DNA of 64,000 nucleotides from DATLFA01 sp035525225 (GTDB taxonomy: Bacteria > Actinomycetota > Acidimicrobiia > Acidimicrobiales > WLNW01), in contig DATLFA010000054.1 in the NCBI GenBank assembly GCA_035525225.1, positions 62,001 to 126,000 of the forward strand, written 5' to 3'. Below the pieces are notes generated by a model. That model saw nothing but the letters and a program-made list of their open reading frames with translations, did not search any database and was not told where the DNA came from. Position 1 is the first letter of the stretch. Every line of letters starts with the position of its first letter. The position numbers and the translations under genes are program-made. Shown here piece after piece: positions 26,671 through 36,148 of the stretch.

Positions 26671-27441
26671 ATGATCCGTGTGTCGCGGATCGAAGATGGT
26701 CGAGCGATCCTGGCCGGCGTCGACTGGATCGTCGAGCCCGACGAGCGTTGGATCGTGCTCGGCTGCAACGGCAGCGGCAAGTCGACGTTGTTGCGCATCG
26801 CGTCGCTGTATCTGCACCCGTCGAGCGGCACGGTGCGGGTGCTGGGTGAGGAGCTCGGCCGCACCGACGTGCGGCAGTTGCGCCGGCGCGTCGGCTATTC
26901 GGCTGCCGCGTTCGCCGAACTCCTGCGCCCCGCGCTCAGCGTGCGCGACGTCGTGATGACCGCGAAATACGCCGCACTCGAGCCTTGGTGGCATGACTAC
27001 GACGACGCCGATCGTGCTCGCGCCGTCGAGATGCTCGCACGCGTCGGGTGTGAGGCACTCGCCCCGCACTTGTTCTCCACGCTGTCGTCGGGCGAGCGCC
27101 AACGCGTGCTGCTCGCCCGGACGTTGTTCACCGACCCTGGAGTGATCCTGCTCGACGAACCGACGGCCGCCCTCGACCTCGCCGGCCGCGAGCAACTGGT
27201 CGCGAACCTCGACGCGCTGGCCGCGGACGCGACGACCGCCCCTTTGGTGCTCGTGACGCACCACGTCGAGGAGATCCCACCGTCGTTCACGCATGCGCTG
27301 CTGCTGCGCGAAGGCAAGATCTTGGCGAAGGGCCCGATCGACGAGTGCATGAATGTCGAGACGCTGTCGGCCTGTTTCGAGCTGCCGCTCGAACTCGAAC
27401 GGCGCGACGGCCGGTGGCTCGCCTGGGCCAATCTCGGTTAG
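26671..27441 (+). CDS. Orphan ABC transporter ATP-binding protein
   Basis: A 256-residue single ABC ATPase. Walker A is GCNGSGKST, the signature is LSSGERQRVLLAR, Walker B is VILLDEPTAALD, and the switch histidine lies in LVTHHVEEIPP. It resembles ModF/YlmA-type ATPases that have no linked membrane subunit. No permease gene is adjacent, so its role (transport or a non-transport ABC function) is open. The ATG at 26671 starts the family alignment; the frame opens earlier inside the previous gene. The phosphodiesterase follows by 9 bases. Confidence 0.87.
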   Translation: MIRVSRIEDGRAILAGVDWIVEPDERWIVLGCNGSGKSTLLRIASLYLHPSSGTVRVLGEELGRTDVRQLRRRVGYSAAAFAELLRPALSVRDVVMTAKYAALEPWWHDYDDADRARAVEMLARVGCEALAPHLFSTLSSGERQRVLLARTLFTDPGVILLDEPTAALDLAGREQLVANLDALAADATTAPLVLVTHHVEEIPPSFTHALLLREGKILAKGPIDECMNVETLSACFELPLELERRDGRWLAWANLG

Positions 27442-27450
27442 CGTTCCCTG

Positions 27451-28323
27451 GTGCTCATCGCTCAGATCTCGGACCTTCACATCGCCGAGGCCGACAACTT
27501 CATGCGCAAGTTCGTCGACGCGAACGCCAAGTTGGCGGCGGCTGTCGATCATCTCAACGCAATGCAATTGCGCCCCGACATCGTGATCGCGACGGGCGAT
27601 CTCACCGATGACGGCCGCCCTGGGCAATACGAGCTGCTCGCTGCGATCCTTGCCGAGCTCGATATCCCGTTGCTGTTGATACCGGGCAACCACGACGAGC
27701 GCGAGCCATTCCTTCAGGCGTTCGCAGCGACGCACCCGTACCTCCCGCGGCAGGGCCCCGTCCAATATGTGATCGACGACTACGCCGTGCGGATGATCGC
27801 ACTCGACACGACCCGTCTCGGCCACCACGACGGTGAGCTCGACGACGAGCGTCTCGCGTGGCTCGATCGCACGCTCGCGCAACGGCCGGACGACCCGACG
27901 GTGGTGTTCTTGCACCATCCGCCGTTCACCACCGGGATCTGGTGGATGGACTGCGTCGGTCTCGGCGGCGCGCGCAAGCTCGAGTCCATCGTGCGGGCCC
28001 ACCCGAACGTGCAGCTCGTGCTGGCGGGCCATCTGCACCGCCCGATCGCCACCAACTGGGGGTCCACCGTGGTGTCGACGGCGCCCAGCACGACGCACCA
28101 GGTCGTCTGCAACCTGCATCCCGACCATGCGCCGGCGATGGCGGCCGAGCCGCCGATGCTGCAACTGCATTGGTGGACCGGTGCCGCGTTCGTCTCGCAC
28201 ACGACGGTGTTCGAACCGCCCGTCGCTCGCATCGAGATCGCCGGCCTCGTCTCGGATTGGGAGGCGACGAAAGCGCGCATCAAGCAGGGCCCGCCGTTCG
28301 CCAAGGGCGGGGCCTTCGGCTGA
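27451..28323 (+). CDS. Metallophosphoesterase, cyclic nucleotide phosphodiesterase type
   Basis: A 290-residue calcineurin-like phosphodiesterase. All metal-binding motifs are present in order: ISDLH (Asp8, His10), ATGDLTDDG, PGNHDE, FLHHPPF and AGHLHRP. This set and the length match the CpdA/Rv0805 class III cyclic nucleotide phosphodiesterases, which hydrolyse 2',3'- and 3',5'-cyclic nucleotides at a di-metal centre. The start is GTG. It is followed after 47 bases by an acyl-CoA ligase. The true substrate may be another phosphodiester. Confidence 0.87.
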   Translation: MLIAQISDLHIAEADNFMRKFVDANAKLAAAVDHLNAMQLRPDIVIATGDLTDDGRPGQYELLAAILAELDIPLLLIPGNHDEREPFLQAFAATHPYLPRQGPVQYVIDDYAVRMIALDTTRLGHHDGELDDERLAWLDRTLAQRPDDPTVVFLHHPPFTTGIWWMDCVGLGGARKLESIVRAHPNVQLVLAGHLHRPIATNWGSTVVSTAPSTTHQVVCNLHPDHAPAMAAEPPMLQLHWWTGAAFVSHTTVFEPPVARIEIAGLVSDWEATKARIKQGPPFAKGGAFG

Positions 28324-28370
28324 GCGCCGATGATTGGCACGACCACCCCGGGCATGCGACCCTACGAGCC

Positions 28371-29945
28371 ATGACCGAACCTATCTACGACGTGCGCTCG
28401 TTCTGGGAGTTGCTCGAAAAGCGGGCTGCGGCCACCCCTGATCGACCGATGCTGATCGACGCCGTTGATCGCCGGGTCACCTTCGCCGAATTCAAAACCT
28501 GGGCCGAGCGAGCCGCGGCGGGTTTTCATGCGATGGGCATCGGCGAGAACACCGTGGTCACGTGGCAGTTGCCGACGCGTATCGAGACGCTCGTCGCGTC
28601 GTTCGCCTTGTCCCGACTCGGCGCGATACAGAACCCGATCATCCAGATCTACCGTGATCGTGAAGTCGGCTTCGCCCTCGCGCAGATGCGCAGCGAGTTC
28701 GTGCTCGTGCCCGGTGTGTGGCGCAACTTCGACTATGTCGCCATGGTCGAAAGGCTCTCGGCGGACCTTCCATCGCCGCCGAAGGTCATCGTTGCCTACG
28801 ATTCGCTGCCCGAGGGCGATCCATCGACGTTGCCGTCGCCTCCGGCGGTGCCGGCGACTGCGGACGACGCGCCGATCAAGTGGGTGTACTACACGTCCGG
28901 TACCACATCTGATCCGAAGGGCGCGCAACACACCGATGGCACGCTTCTCGCGGGCGGCATCGGCTTGGCCTTGAAGCTCGACATGCAGCCGACCGATGTG
29001 GGTTCGATCGCGTTTCCGTACTCACACATCGGCGGTCCCAACTACGTGGTGATGATGTTGACCCACGGCATGCCGGCGGTGTTGCTCGAAGCCTTCGTTC
29101 CGGCCGAAGCAGTGGAGATCTACAAACGACACGACGTGACCATGGCCGGCGGGTCGACGGCTTTCTACATCTCGTTCATCAACGAGCAGCGCAAGCAACC
29201 GGGCGACAAGATCATCCCCACGTTGCGCATCCTCTCCGGCGGCGGCGCCCCCAAGCCCCCCGAGTTGTTCCTCGAGGTCGGCAGCGAGATTGGGGCGAAG
29301 CTGTGCCACGGCTACGGAATGACCGAATGCCCGATGATCGCGCAGGGCGGTCCGCGTGACTCCGACGACCAGTTGATGTACAGCGAGGGCGGCCCCGTCG
29401 AGGGGTGCGTCATCACCATCGTCCGCGAGGATGGTTCGTTCGCAGCGCCGAACGAGGTGGGTGAGGTTCGCCTCGCCGGACCGATGCTGCTGAAGGGATA
29501 TCGCGACGGCGCGCTCAACGCTGATGCGTTCGATGACGAAGGACGGTTCCGTACGGGCGACATCGGCTTCTTGCGACCCGACGGCTACATAACGCTCACC
29601 GGCCGGCTCAAAGACGTCATCATCCGCAAGGGTGAGAACATCAGCGCGAAGGAAGTCGAGGACATCCTCTACACCCACCCGAAGGTCGGCGACTGTGCCG
29701 TGATCGGCCTCGTCGATCGTGAACGCGGCGAACGCGTGTGCGCGGTGGTCGAGACCGCGCCGGGGCAGGATTCGCTGACGGTCGCGGAGATGGTCGCCTG
29801 GTGCAAGGACGCCGGGCTGATGACGCAGAAGATCCCTGAGCAACTCGAAGTGGTCGAGCAGCTCCCGCGCAATCCGACGTTCAAGATCCTCAAGTACAAG
29901 CTGCGTGACGAGTACAACGCGTCGCCGCCCAGGACAGCGTCATGA
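28371..29945 (+). CDS. AMP-dependent acyl-CoA synthetase/ligase
   Basis: A 524-residue adenylate-forming ligase that activates a carboxylic acid with ATP and joins it to CoA. Motifs are YYTSGTTSDPKG (P-loop), HGYGMTECPM (A5), FRTGDIGFLRPDGY (A7), GRLKDVIIRKGENISAKE (A8) and the C-terminal catalytic lysine in NPTFKILKYKLR. It is the intact relative of the broken ligase at 7643-9075. The gene overlaps the following SDR by four bases (ATGA). The chain length or aromatic nature of the substrate cannot be told. Confidence 0.92.
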   Translation: MTEPIYDVRSFWELLEKRAAATPDRPMLIDAVDRRVTFAEFKTWAERAAAGFHAMGIGENTVVTWQLPTRIETLVASFALSRLGAIQNPIIQIYRDREVGFALAQMRSEFVLVPGVWRNFDYVAMVERLSADLPSPPKVIVAYDSLPEGDPSTLPSPPAVPATADDAPIKWVYYTSGTTSDPKGAQHTDGTLLAGGIGLALKLDMQPTDVGSIAFPYSHIGGPNYVVMMLTHGMPAVLLEAFVPAEAVEIYKRHDVTMAGGSTAFYISFINEQRKQPGDKIIPTLRILSGGGAPKPPELFLEVGSEIGAKLCHGYGMTECPMIAQGGPRDSDDQLMYSEGGPVEGCVITIVREDGSFAAPNEVGEVRLAGPMLLKGYRDGALNADAFDDEGRFRTGDIGFLRPDGYITLTGRLKDVIIRKGENISAKEVEDILYTHPKVGDCAVIGLVDRERGERVCAVVETAPGQDSLTVAEMVAWCKDAGLMTQKIPEQLEVVEQLPRNPTFKILKYKLRDEYNASPPRTAS

Positions 29946-30793
29946 CGGATCGACTGCGGGGCAAGGTGGCGATCGTGACCGGTGCCAGTCGCGGCATCGG
30001 TGAGGCGATCGCGCGTGGCCTCGCGGCCGAAGGCGCACGCGTCGCGTGCGTGGCCCGCACGCGCAACGAAGGCGACAAGCGCGTGGCCGGCTCGTTGCAG
30101 GCGACGGTGGCGGCCATCGACGCGGCCGGCGGCGAGGCCGCGCCGCTGGTTGCCGATCTGCGCGATCTCGATGCATGCGCGCGCGTCGTCGAAGAGGCGC
30201 GTTCCGCGTTGGGTCCGATCGACATCCTCGTCAACAACGCGGCGTGGACATGGTTCGCGCCGGTCGCCGAGTTCCCGGTCGACCAGTGGCTCCGTTCGTT
30301 CGCGATCAACGTGCACGCGCCGATGGTGCTCTCGCAGGCTGTCCTGGCCGACATGATCCCGAGGGGGTCGGGGGCGATCGTCAACATTTCGTCGGGCTCG
30401 GCACGCGGCCCGGGTCGTGGCCCTTACACGACGCCGCCCATCCTGCGCGACGGGGTGCTCTACGGCACCGAGAAGGCCGCGCTCGAGCGCTTCAGCCAGG
30501 GGCTCGCCGAAGAGCTCTACCCACACGGCGTCGCGGTCGCCGCGCTGTCGCCGTCGCAAGTGGTCGTGACCGCCGGTGTGATCTTCCACGAGGCGGTGTT
30601 CGATCGAGACGAGGCCCACACCGAGCCGCCCGAGATGATGGCTCGAGCGGTGGTGCTGCTGGCGAGCGAACCACTCGACCGCGTCACCGGGCGCGTGTGC
30701 TACAGCCAGCAGATCCTGCGCGAGTTCGGATGGATCGACGGCGGCCGCGGGACGGGCATCGACACGACCGGTTCGGGCTACTCGCAGATGTGA
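29942..30793 (+). CDS. Short-chain dehydrogenase/reductase (SDR)
   Basis: A 283-residue SDR. Cofactor motif TGASRGIG is at residues 13-20, the structural motif is NNAAWTW (NNAA instead of NNAG), and the catalytic Tyr174-x-x-x-Lys178 is in YGTEKAAL. The C-terminal part EPLDRVTGRV is typical of acyl/hydroxy-steroid-like SDRs. It is translationally coupled to the acyl-CoA ligase upstream and may act on the same acid or its CoA ester. Its 3' end overlaps the convergent CoA-transferase by 16 bases. Confidence 0.9.
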   Translation: MTDRLRGKVAIVTGASRGIGEAIARGLAAEGARVACVARTRNEGDKRVAGSLQATVAAIDAAGGEAAPLVADLRDLDACARVVEEARSALGPIDILVNNAAWTWFAPVAEFPVDQWLRSFAINVHAPMVLSQAVLADMIPRGSGAIVNISSGSARGPGRGPYTTPPILRDGVLYGTEKAALERFSQGLAEELYPHGVAVAALSPSQVVVTAGVIFHEAVFDRDEAHTEPPEMMARAVVLLASEPLDRVTGRVCYSQQILREFGWIDGGRGTGIDTTGSGYSQM

Positions 30794-31956
30794 GCGGCGC
30801 GGAGAAGTTCGATCTCGTCGTCGTCGAGGTCGAGTAGCTCACGCAGCACCGCCTCCGTGTCGCTGCCGCGCCGAGAAGCCGTGCCCCGCACGCCGATCGT
30901 GGCACCGTCGCTGCGCCACGGTGCCGTCGGTACCCGCACCCCGGGTTCGACTTCGTGGAATGCATCGCGGTCGACGGACCACGGAGTCGTGGAGAGGTCG
31001 CAGGTCGTGCGCAGCGACGCGGTCATGATGCCCGCGGCCTCGAATCGTGCCTCGAGCGCGGCGAAGTCGGGCACCGTTGCCGCATGTCGCTGCAGGATCT
31101 CGTCGACCAGCGCGCGGTTGGCCTCGCGCGACGCGAAGTCGAGGAGGCGCGGATCGTCGCGAATCTCGGTCGTGTCACCGCCCATCGTCTCGATGAATCG
31201 TTCGAGCATCCTCGAGCGGTTGCCGACCAACGTGGCGTAGCTGCCATCTCCCAATTGCACGACCGGATGGTTCCAGATGTCGAAAAGGCGGTCCTCGCCG
31301 CCGCCGGCGCAATCGACGGCGGCCCAGTCGTCGGCGTACGCCGCGACTTCGGCCATGGCGACATCGAGGTGCTGGCCCTGACCCGTCACGCTGCGTTGAT
31401 AGAGCGCGGCGAGAATGGCGGAGAGCGCGAAGAAGCCGGTGTTGAGGTCGGCGTGCACGTGGACCTCTTGTTCGGGCGCGCGGCGGCGCAGCCGCGCCGA
31501 CAACTCGAGCAACCCGGTCTCGGCATGGATCAGCGGCGCGTACGCGCGCCGTTGGGCCCACGGGCCACTTTGGCCCCATCCGCTGATCGAGCAATAGATC
31601 AGCCTTGCGTTGCGCTCGCGCAGTGCGCGAGCCCCCAATCCCCGCTTGTCGAGCACGCCCGGCCGAAAATTCTCTATGAGTACGTCGACCCGTTCGGCCA
31701 GCCGGGCGACGAGCGCCGCGGCGAGGGGATCGCGGAGGTCGAGGCTGACATTGCGCTTGCCTGCGTTCAATTGCGTGAAATATACGGATTGGCCGCCGCG
31801 TTCTGGGGCGACGATGCGCGTCGTATCACCCGAAGGTCGTTCGACCTTGACGACCTCGGCACCCAGGTCGGCCAGCATCCGCCCGACGATGGGGCCCGCC
31901 ACGACCTCGGACAGATCTAGCACGCGGATGCCGGCGAGCGGCCGGGGCTCAGCCAT
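30778..31956 (-). CDS. CoA-transferase family III (CaiB/BaiF type)
   Basis: A 392-residue family III CoA-transferase. The start GIRVLDLSEVVAGPIVGRML, LADLGAEVVKVERPSGD, LNAGKRNVSLDLRD and VLIENFRPGVLDKRGLG are classical. The catalytic aspartate is probably that in HADLNTGFFALSAIL. It transfers CoA between acids, here perhaps in the pathway of the ligase and SDR converging on it. It differs clearly from the family member at 15895. The start is divergent from glmU with a 71-base gap containing AT-rich sequence, probably a two-way promoter. Confidence 0.92.
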   Translation of the reverse strand: MAEPRPLAGIRVLDLSEVVAGPIVGRMLADLGAEVVKVERPSGDTTRIVAPERGGQSVYFTQLNAGKRNVSLDLRDPLAAALVARLAERVDVLIENFRPGVLDKRGLGARALRERNARLIYCSISGWGQSGPWAQRRAYAPLIHAETGLLELSARLRRRAPEQEVHVHADLNTGFFALSAILAALYQRSVTGQGQHLDVAMAEVAAYADDWAAVDCAGGGEDRLFDIWNHPVVQLGDGSYATLVGNRSRMLERFIETMGGDTTEIRDDPRLLDFASREANRALVDEILQRHAATVPDFAALEARFEAAGIMTASLRTTCDLSTTPWSVDRDAFHEVEPGVRVPTAPWRSDGATIGVRGTASRRGSDTEAVLRELLDLDDDEIELLRAAHICE

Positions 31957-32027
31957 CGCCGAATACTAATAGTTGCGTCTTTGTGAATCGTGGGGCGATT
32001 CGGGAAATGAGGCGCTAGAAAGCTTGC

Positions 32028-33110
32028 ATGCGCTCTGCCCCGCTCTCCGCCATCGTGCTCGCTGCCGGTGACGGCAGGCGCATGCGGTCGACGCGTCCCA
32101 AGCCGCTGCATGTGTTGTGCGGCAAGACGATGCTGCACTACGTCATCGACTCGTTGTCGGAGTGCAAGCTCGAGCGCGTCGTGGTCGTGGTGGGCGCCAC
32201 CGGCGATCAGGTCGAGAAGAAGCTGCGCGATCAGAGTTCGGTTCATTACATCGAATACGTCGAGCAAGCCCGTGCCCTGGGCACGGGCGACGCGGCCGCC
32301 ACGGCGTTGTCCTCATTCGCGGGCGACGACGATCTCGACGATCCCGACGTGTTGGTCCTGCCGGGCGACACGCCCTTGTTGCAGGCCGCCACGGTGGCCG
32401 CACTCGCCGAAGAACACGATCGTCTGGGCGCGGCGGTCACCATCTTGACGGCGCGTCCGCCACAGCCCGAGGGTTTCGCGCGGGTGCGGCGCGTCAAGGA
32501 TCGCGTCGCCGGTCTCGTCGACCACGATGAGGCGACCGACGACGAGCGCGCGATCACCGAGGTCTCGACCGGCGTCTACTGCTTCCGCCGCAGTTTGCTC
32601 GCACCGGCGTTGCGTCGTGTCGCCGCAAGACCCCGCACGGGTGAGCGTTACCTGTCCGATGTCGTCGCAGTGTTGGCCGAGACCGGCCACATGGTGGCGA
32701 CGCTCGAGGCCGACGACCCGACCGAGGTCATGGGCGTCAACGACCGGGTGCAACTCGCGCACGCCGAGAGCGAGCTGCGCCGGCGCACCAACCTGCGTTG
32801 GCTGCGCCGCGGTGTGACCATGATCGACCCGGAGCGCACCTACATCGACACCACGGTTCACATCGGGGCCGACGTGACCGTGTTCCCCGGCACGTTGCTC
32901 CAGGGCCGTACCGTCATCGGCGAGGGCAGCGAGATCGGCCCCGACGCACGGCTCGTCGACTGTGTGGTCGGGCGCCGCTGCCGCATCGAGAACACGGTGG
33001 GTCGCCTGGCCGAGATCGGCGACGACGCTCAGGTGGGGCCCTACGCGTCGCTGGCGCCGGGGGCGCAATTGATCGCCGGACAGATTACCGGACCGTTCTA
33101 CACTGCATGA
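32028..33110 (+). CDS. glmU: UDP-N-acetylglucosamine pyrophosphorylase, GlmU-like, short C-terminal domain
   Basis: A 360-residue protein, against about 450-500 for full bifunctional GlmU. The uridylyltransferase domain is intact: AIVLAAGDGRRMRST with PKPLH behind it, ALGTGDAA, LPGDTPLL and EVSTGVYCF. It makes UDP-GlcNAc from GlcNAc-1-phosphate and UTP for peptidoglycan. The left-handed beta-helix begins (VTMIDPERTYID, IGADVTVFPGTLLQG) but stops at about the fourth coil. The region of E. coli Arg333 reads SLAPGAQL instead of RLRPGAEL, and everything after it, including the acetyl-transfer His and Lys residues, is absent. It should therefore lack glucosamine-1-phosphate acetyltransferase activity. 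Next to prs, as in many actinobacteria. Confidence 0.88.
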   Translation: MRSAPLSAIVLAAGDGRRMRSTRPKPLHVLCGKTMLHYVIDSLSECKLERVVVVVGATGDQVEKKLRDQSSVHYIEYVEQARALGTGDAAATALSSFAGDDDLDDPDVLVLPGDTPLLQAATVAALAEEHDRLGAAVTILTARPPQPEGFARVRRVKDRVAGLVDHDEATDDERAITEVSTGVYCFRRSLLAPALRRVAARPRTGERYLSDVVAVLAETGHMVATLEADDPTEVMGVNDRVQLAHAESELRRRTNLRWLRRGVTMIDPERTYIDTTVHIGADVTVFPGTLLQGRTVIGEGSEIGPDARLVDCVVGRRCRIENTVGRLAEIGDDAQVGPYASLAPGAQLIAGQITGPFYTA

Positions 33111-33144
33111 ACGCGCAGGTAGGGGCGCGAGAGCGAGGGCACGC

Positions 33145-34125
33145 ATGGAGATAGTGACGCGCAAGCACCTGTACTTGGTATCCGGTCGCTTGTCGCGCCC
33201 GCTCGCCGAAGAGATCGCGCACGAACTCGACGTGCATCTCGGCGAACCCAATCTCGGAGAGTTCGCGAACGGCGAGATCAATTGCCGCTTCAGCGAATCA
33301 GTCCGCGGTACCGACGTGTTCATCGTGCAGACCCACGCCGCCGCCGAGGGTCGGTCGATCAACGACGCGATCATGGAACAGCTCATCATGGTCGACGCGG
33401 CCAAACGGGCCTCGGCCAAGCGCATCACGGTGATCTGTCCGTTCTACGGTTACGCCCGCCAAGACCGCAAGGCGTCAGGACGCGAGCCGATCACCGCTCG
33501 GCTTCTCGCCGACATGTTCGAGGCTGCCGGGGCCAAGCGCATGGTCAGCGTCGATTTGCACTCGGGTCAGATCCAGGGCTTCTTCAACGGTCCGGTCGAT
33601 CACTTGACCGCGATGCCCGTGATTCTCGACACGCTCGCGGAATACGGCGACGACATCGTGATGGTCTCGCCCGACACCGGTCGGGTGAAGGTCGCCGAGA
33701 AATACGCGCAGGCGCTGCATTGCGATCTCGCCTTCGTCTACAAGGCTCGGCGCAAAGATCTGAAGAACGTCGTCGAGGCCAAGGAGGTCATCGGCGATGT
33801 CGAAGGGCGCACGTGCGTCCTCATCGACGACATGATCGACACCGGCGGCACCATTGTCGCAGCCGCGGAGTTGCTCGCGGAACGAGGTGCCGAGCGGGTG
33901 ATCGCGGCATGTACGCACGGCGTCTTTTCCGGGCCGGCCATAGATCGCATCAAGAACTCGGTGATCGAACGGGTGGTGTGTACCAACACCCTCCCGCTCG
34001 GGCCCGAGAAGCAGATCGACAAGATCGAACAGCTGTCGGTTGCACCGATCATCGGGCGAGCGATCGACGCGGTTTTCCGTGACGAGAGCGTGAGCGAGAT
34101 CTTCGACGGCAACAACCTGAGCTGA
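33145..34125 (+). CDS. prs: Ribose-phosphate pyrophosphokinase
   Basis: A 326-residue PRPP synthetase making phosphoribosyl pyrophosphate from ribose 5-phosphate and ATP for nucleotide, histidine and tryptophan synthesis. Signatures are EFANGEINCRFSESVRG, PFYGYARQDRKASGREPITA, DLHSGQIQGFF and the PRPP-binding loop CVLIDDMIDTGGT. Length is normal. Placed 34 bases after glmU; its stop overlaps the ald start by one base (TGATG). Confidence 0.97.
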   Translation: MEIVTRKHLYLVSGRLSRPLAEEIAHELDVHLGEPNLGEFANGEINCRFSESVRGTDVFIVQTHAAAEGRSINDAIMEQLIMVDAAKRASAKRITVICPFYGYARQDRKASGREPITARLLADMFEAAGAKRMVSVDLHSGQIQGFFNGPVDHLTAMPVILDTLAEYGDDIVMVSPDTGRVKVAEKYAQALHCDLAFVYKARRKDLKNVVEAKEVIGDVEGRTCVLIDDMIDTGGTIVAAAELLAERGAERVIAACTHGVFSGPAIDRIKNSVIERVVCTNTLPLGPEKQIDKIEQLSVAPIIGRAIDAVFRDESVSEIFDGNNLS

Positions 34126-35213
34126 TGGCCGTCGTCGGCGTACCCACCGAGATCAAGACCGACGAGAACCGCATCGCGATCACGCCGGCGGGTGTGCACG
34201 AACTCAGCCTCGGTGGGCACACCGTTCTCGTCGAGACCGGCGCCGGATTGGGCTCGGCCTTCACCGACGACAATTATCGAGCTGCCGGCGCGACGATCGT
34301 GCCGACTGCCGCCGATGCATGGGGCGCGCACATCGTGTGCAAGGTCAAAGAGCCGCAAGCGAGCGAATTCGGCTTCCTCCGCCCCGATCTCGTGCTGTTC
34401 ACCTATCTGCATCTCGCCGCGTACCCGGCCGTTGCCGCCGCGCTCGAGCGCGCCGGCTGCACCGCGATCGCCTACGAGACCGTGCAAGACGATCAAGGCC
34501 GCCTGCCGCTGCTCGCACCGATGAGCGAGATCGCCGGACGGGTTGCGCCACAGGTCGGCGCGCATTTCCTCGAGCGCAGCAATGGCGGACGCGGATTGCT
34601 ACTCGGCGGCGCTCCCGGCGTCGAGCCGGGCAAGGTCGTCGTCATCGGCGCGGGCATGGCGGGCCAGAATGCGGCGCTCATCGCCCGCGGCCTCGAGGCC
34701 GACGTCACCATCTTCGACACCAACCTCGACAAGTTGCGGTTCATCGATTCGATCCATCGCGGCGCGATCAAGACCCGCATGAGCAACCTGCTCGACGTCG
34801 CGACCGAGGTGCTCGACGCCGACCTCGTCATCGGGGCGGTGTTGGTGCCGGGCGGCCGCGCCCCCAAGGTCGTCACGCGTGAGTTGGTATCGCGTATGAA
34901 GCAGGGCGCGGTGATGGTCGACATCTCGATCGACCAAGGTGGCTGCTTCGAAACATCGCACGAAACGAAGCACAGCGATCCCGTCTACACCGTCGACGGA
35001 GTGCTGCACTACGCCGTGGGCAACATCCCCGGCGCGGTACCGCGCACGTCGACCATCGCGCTCACCAACGTGACGCTTCCGTTCGTGCGTGTGCTCGCCG
35101 ATCACGGCGTCGACGGCGCGATCGAACACCGGCCCGAGCTGGCGTCGGGCATCAACGTCCGTGGCGGTGTCATCGTGCATCCCGCGGTCAAAGCAGCGCT
35201 TTCTTTCCATTAG
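34125..35213 (+). CDS. ald: Alanine dehydrogenase
   Basis: A 362-residue NAD-dependent alanine dehydrogenase of the AlaDH/PntA family, interconverting L-alanine and pyruvate plus ammonia. Motifs: GVPTEIKTDENRIAITPAGV, the substrate region KVKEPQASEF, LHLAAYPAVAAAL, the Rossmann motif VVIGAGMAGQNAA, and the C-terminal INVRGGVIVHPAV. It is coupled to prs by a one-base overlap, an uncommon arrangement; in other actinobacteria this place is not usually taken by ald. PntA-like transhydrogenase function is unlikely because the protein ends at normal AlaDH length. Confidence 0.92.
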   Translation: MAVVGVPTEIKTDENRIAITPAGVHELSLGGHTVLVETGAGLGSAFTDDNYRAAGATIVPTAADAWGAHIVCKVKEPQASEFGFLRPDLVLFTYLHLAAYPAVAAALERAGCTAIAYETVQDDQGRLPLLAPMSEIAGRVAPQVGAHFLERSNGGRGLLLGGAPGVEPGKVVVIGAGMAGQNAALIARGLEADVTIFDTNLDKLRFIDSIHRGAIKTRMSNLLDVATEVLDADLVIGAVLVPGGRAPKVVTRELVSRMKQGAVMVDISIDQGGCFETSHETKHSDPVYTVDGVLHYAVGNIPGAVPRTSTIALTNVTLPFVRVLADHGVDGAIEHRPELASGINVRGGVIVHPAVKAALSFH

Positions 35214-35233
35214 TGCGGCTCCGCCGCAACGGA
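35213..35233. repeat. 21-base hairpin repeat, left copy
   Basis: GTGCGGCTCCGCCGCAACGG plus A, starting in the last base of the ald stop codon. It contains the inverted repeat TGCGGC-TCC-GCCGCA. An identical copy is at 37430-37450; the two bracket a segment with a broken phosphotransferase and an HNH gene. Confidence 0.85.
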
Positions 35234-35237
35234 CGCA

Positions 35238-36118
35238 GTGCCTGTGCTCGAACCGGGCGGCCAGTTCGTGGGCATGCGCGAACTCACCGGTGGTGTGTCG
35301 GCCGACGTGTTCGGTCTCGACATCGCCACATCTTCTGGAGAGAGGCGGCGGGTTGTGTTCCGCCGACACCGTTCCGACCACTTCAAGCAACACGGTCAAA
35401 GCGTCACCGCAAAGGAGTACGGCCTGCTCGCTGCGCTTCACAGTCGGGGTTTCGCGGTCCCAGAGCCGTACCTCTGCAACCGCACCGATGCCGTCATTGC
35501 CCCGTACATGATCATCGAGTGGATAGACGGTTCGACCGACGTAGGGATCGGCGACCTGGCGATGGCGCTCGACCAGATGGCACAGTTCCTGGTTTGTCTG
35601 CACTCCCTCGACCCGCTCTCGCTGCACCTACCGGAACTCGAACAGATCGAGGACCCGCTCATCGCGATCGTCCCTTACCTGCCGCCGACCAAAGTCGGTG
35701 ATCAGGTGAGAGCGTCACTCACGTCTGGAGCGCTCGTGCGTGAGCAGAATCGTTCCGTCCTGCTGCACGGCGACTACTGGCCGGGAAACCTCATGTGGGA
35801 CCAGCGCCGTCTCGTCGCCGTCATCGATTGGGAGGATGCCTGCCTCGGGGATCCACTGGCTGACGTGGCGACTGCTCGCGTCGAGTTGCTGTGTCAGTAC
35901 GGCGCCGAGGCCATGGAGCAGTTCACTACCCGCTATCTCGCCATGACGGACGAGACCACCGGTCCGTTGCGACTCGACTAACTGTTGCTGTGGGAGCTGT
36001 ACGTGTCGGCGTCGGCCCTGTCGACCATGGGCGGCTGGGTCTCGAACCAGCCGAGGAAGCTCGGCGCAGACTACTGACCGAGGGCTTCTTCGACCGGGCA
36101 GCCATCGAACTCGGCTAG
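35238..36118 (+). pseudogene. Aminoglycoside phosphotransferase (APH)-family kinase, inactivated
   Basis: The intact part (GTG start, 247 codons) is a kinase of the APH family: GGVSADVFGLDI, the ATP-site region RHRSDHFKQHGQ, the catalytic HGDYWPGNLMW and the metal-binding IDWEDACLGDPLADVA. A TAA at 35979-35981 interrupts it. The same frame then continues with family-like sequence (LLLWELYVSASALSTMGGW). At 36036-36039 one G is missing from a G run, and the next frame carries the remaining C-terminus (GLEPAEEARRRLLTEGFFDR) to a stop at 36118. Two lesions in the last 45 codons make a pseudogene likely. The N-terminus may also be shortened by the adjacent hairpin repeat, and no good binding site precedes the GTG. 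Confidence 0.8.
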
Positions 36119-36148
36119 GCCGGCGAACACACTGCGATGCGCGCCGAG

